A stretch of 64,000 bases of DNA, taken from contig JAOAQX010000006.1 of assembly GCA_025210805.1 (NCBI GenBank), positions 62,001 to 126,000 of the forward strand, in the 5' to 3' direction. The notes beneath the pieces were generated by a model. That model was not told where the DNA came from, ran no database searches, and worked only from the letters and a program-made list of their open reading frames with translations. How positions within the stretch are numbered: the first letter of the stretch is position 1; each line of letters opens with the position of its first letter. Shown piece after piece: positions 62,995-64,000 of the stretch. The stretch comes from Flavobacteriales bacterium (GTDB taxonomy: Bacteria; Bacteroidota; Bacteroidia; Flavobacteriales; CAJXXR01). The position numbers were made by a program, and so were the translations under genes.

Positions 62995-63852
62995 TTAGGG
63001 TTTCACTTTCATATTGTCTATCAATCGAACAGCGCCTACATAAACAGCAATACAGCAAATGATTTCTGCTGCCTGATTCCAATGGGTACAGTTTTCAAGT
63101 GTTTGGGCATCTATCGCTCTCAAATATTCTACACGTGTATTAGGGAGTTGATTAAGTACCGCAATTTTATCTTTCAATACCTGCTGTAAATCAGTAGTTT
63201 TATCTGTTTTTTGAATAGATTTCAAAGTTTGGGACAAATGTAAGGCTTCTTTTCGATGTTCTAAAGACAATCTTCTATTTCTTGAGCTCATTGCTAATCC
63301 ATCTTCTTCTCTCACAATAGGACAACCCACAATACTCACTGGAATTTCTTCCTTTCTCACAAAATAACGTATAATCGCCAGCTGTTGATAGTCTTTTTCA
63401 CCAAAATAGGCAATATGTGGTTTTACAATCAATAATAATTTCCTTACAACATCAACCATGCCATCAAAATGACCTGGTCTAAATTCTCCTTCTAAGCTTT
63501 GAGTAAGTACACCGTAATCTATTTTTTCTACCACAGGCTCTTCTGGATATACATCTAAAACAGCAGGTGCATAAATCACCAATTTATCTGCCAAATCTTT
63601 CAATAATTCTTGATCTTCGGCTAAAGTTCTTGGATACTTTTCTAGGTCAGATGGATCATCAAACTGTGTAGGATTTACAAAAATACTCACTACTACAATA
63701 TCATTTTCCTCGTAGGCTCGGTGTACTAAAGAATAATGACCTTGGTGCAAAGCACCCATTGTAGGGACAAAACCTATAGACTTTGCTGCTTCCTTTTGTT
63801 TCGAAATAAAACTATTGAGTTCTTGTTTGGTATGAAAAACGATCATATACAA
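62995..63852 (-). CDS. panC: Pantothenate synthetase
   Basis: 285 residues (283 if the second ATG is used). It joins pantoate and beta-alanine with ATP. Nucleotide-binding HQGHYSLV (HxGH), [25 protein letters not shown] and MSSRNRRL are all in place. First gene of the panC-panD pair. Confidence 0.95.
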   Translation of the reverse strand: MYMIVFHTKQELNSFISKQKEAAKSIGFVPTMGALHQGHYSLVHRAYEENDIVVVSIFVNPTQFDDPSDLEKYPRTLAEDQELLKDLADKLVIYAPAVLDVYPEEPVVEKIDYGVLTQSLEGEFRPGHFDGMVDVVRKLLLIVKPHIAYFGEKDYQQLAIIRYFVRKEEIPVSIVGCPIVREEDGLAMSSRNRRLSLEHRKEALHLSQTLKSIQKTDKTTDLQQVLKDKIAVLNQLPNTRVEYLRAIDAQTLENCTHWNQAAEIICCIAVYVGAVRLIDNMKVKP

Positions 63853-64000
63853 ATTGTTTTAATAGACTGCGAATTTACTAAATAACGTGAGTTCGACATA
63901 ATACCATTTATGGTGTAATTACTCATAGGTATAATACCGATACATTGCTAAAGATCAGTTATGAACACAGTGAAGTTAGTGAGTAATTGTAGCAAGTAGT
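63853..64000. other. Intergenic end of window
   Basis: No gene. It contains an imperfect ATACC..GGTAT repeat and ATAATACCGAT, close to ATTATACCGATTAC found at ~1992-2005 and ~57734-57747, suggesting a short genome-wide intergenic repeat. Confidence 0.4.

Noticed and set aside
1..64000. CRISPR array
   Set aside because: No regularly spaced direct repeats with unique spacers and no Cas genes. The only regular array is the iteron set at 52.8 kb, with 21-22 bp periodicity.

Overview
The window is AT-rich DNA from a Bacteroidota, most likely a marine-type Flavobacteriia. The chromosomal flanks carry typical members of that group: a Por/T9SS-style repeat protein, an S46 dipeptidyl-peptidase, DUF3127 and LytTR-type signalling, and promoters there tend to show TAnnTTTG -7 boxes. 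The flanking host genes use TGA as a stop codon (S46 peptidase, thioesterase, Tag and TrmB all end in TGA), so the host reads the standard bacterial code.

Layout. (1) 1-6.7 kb, core chromosome: 5' part of a secreted repeat protein, S46 peptidase plus thioesterase, Tag glycosylase plus a KirBac-type channel. (2) 6.7-12.9 kb, a polymorphic-toxin 'graveyard': orphan toxin tips, one with an HExxH metallopeptidase, one frameshifted and one truncated, interleaved with immunity-type genes and separated by a repeated terminator module. (3) 13-29.7 kb, a defence island between two serine recombinase genes: a membrane protein, a TPR histidine kinase/LuxR regulator pair, then caspase-like protease, SAVED protein, HNH-SAVED nuclease, CD-NTase and E2-like protein (an unusual CBASS locus with two SAVED proteins), a further HNH protein, a MerR-like regulator and a large serine recombinase. 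(4) 29.74-54.54 kb, a 24.8-kb integrated element that has split a tRNA-Leu(CAA) gene exactly at the anticodon arm. It carries a tyrosine recombinase, a MazF-like toxin, a one-polypeptide (type ISP) restriction-modification enzyme, two TraD/VirD4-like ATPases, a TPR-kinase/LytTR module, a replication-relaxation protein, a RloC-like ATPase, an iteron origin with its initiator, and its own intact tRNA-Leu(CAA). (5) 54.5-64 kb, core chromosome: ATL protein, TrmB, DUF3127, flavin reductase, lipoprotein, TPR protein, C4 zinc-ribbon protein, Nif3-like protein, TauE/SafE transporter, rhodanese, PanD and PanC.

The most unexpected observation is in the 24.8-kb element. Five of its genes (initiator Rep, HTH-membrane protein, a TraD-like ATPase, a MazF-like toxin, and a zinc-ribbon membrane protein hidden in an apparently empty stretch) are uninterrupted reading frames except for 18 in-frame TGA codons. 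There are no frameshifts and no internal TAA or TAG. Where these positions can be compared with a paralogue in the same window or with family patterns, most fall on glycine. No gene in the element ends in TGA. This is what genes from a UGA=Gly lineage (translation table 25; Absconditabacteria/Gracilibacteria) would look like, so part of the plasmid backbone appears to have crossed both a phylum and a genetic-code boundary. The cargo genes (type ISP, kinase module, RloC-like, tyrosine recombinase) have no in-frame TGA and look native to the standard code.

The second highlight is the caspase/SAVED/CBASS locus. A cyclase with an E2-like partner would make a nucleotide signal sensed by HNH-SAVED and probably also by the SAVED protein encoded next to the caspase. 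A 12-bp palindrome occurs upstream of both the kinase module and the caspase operon and may link the two.
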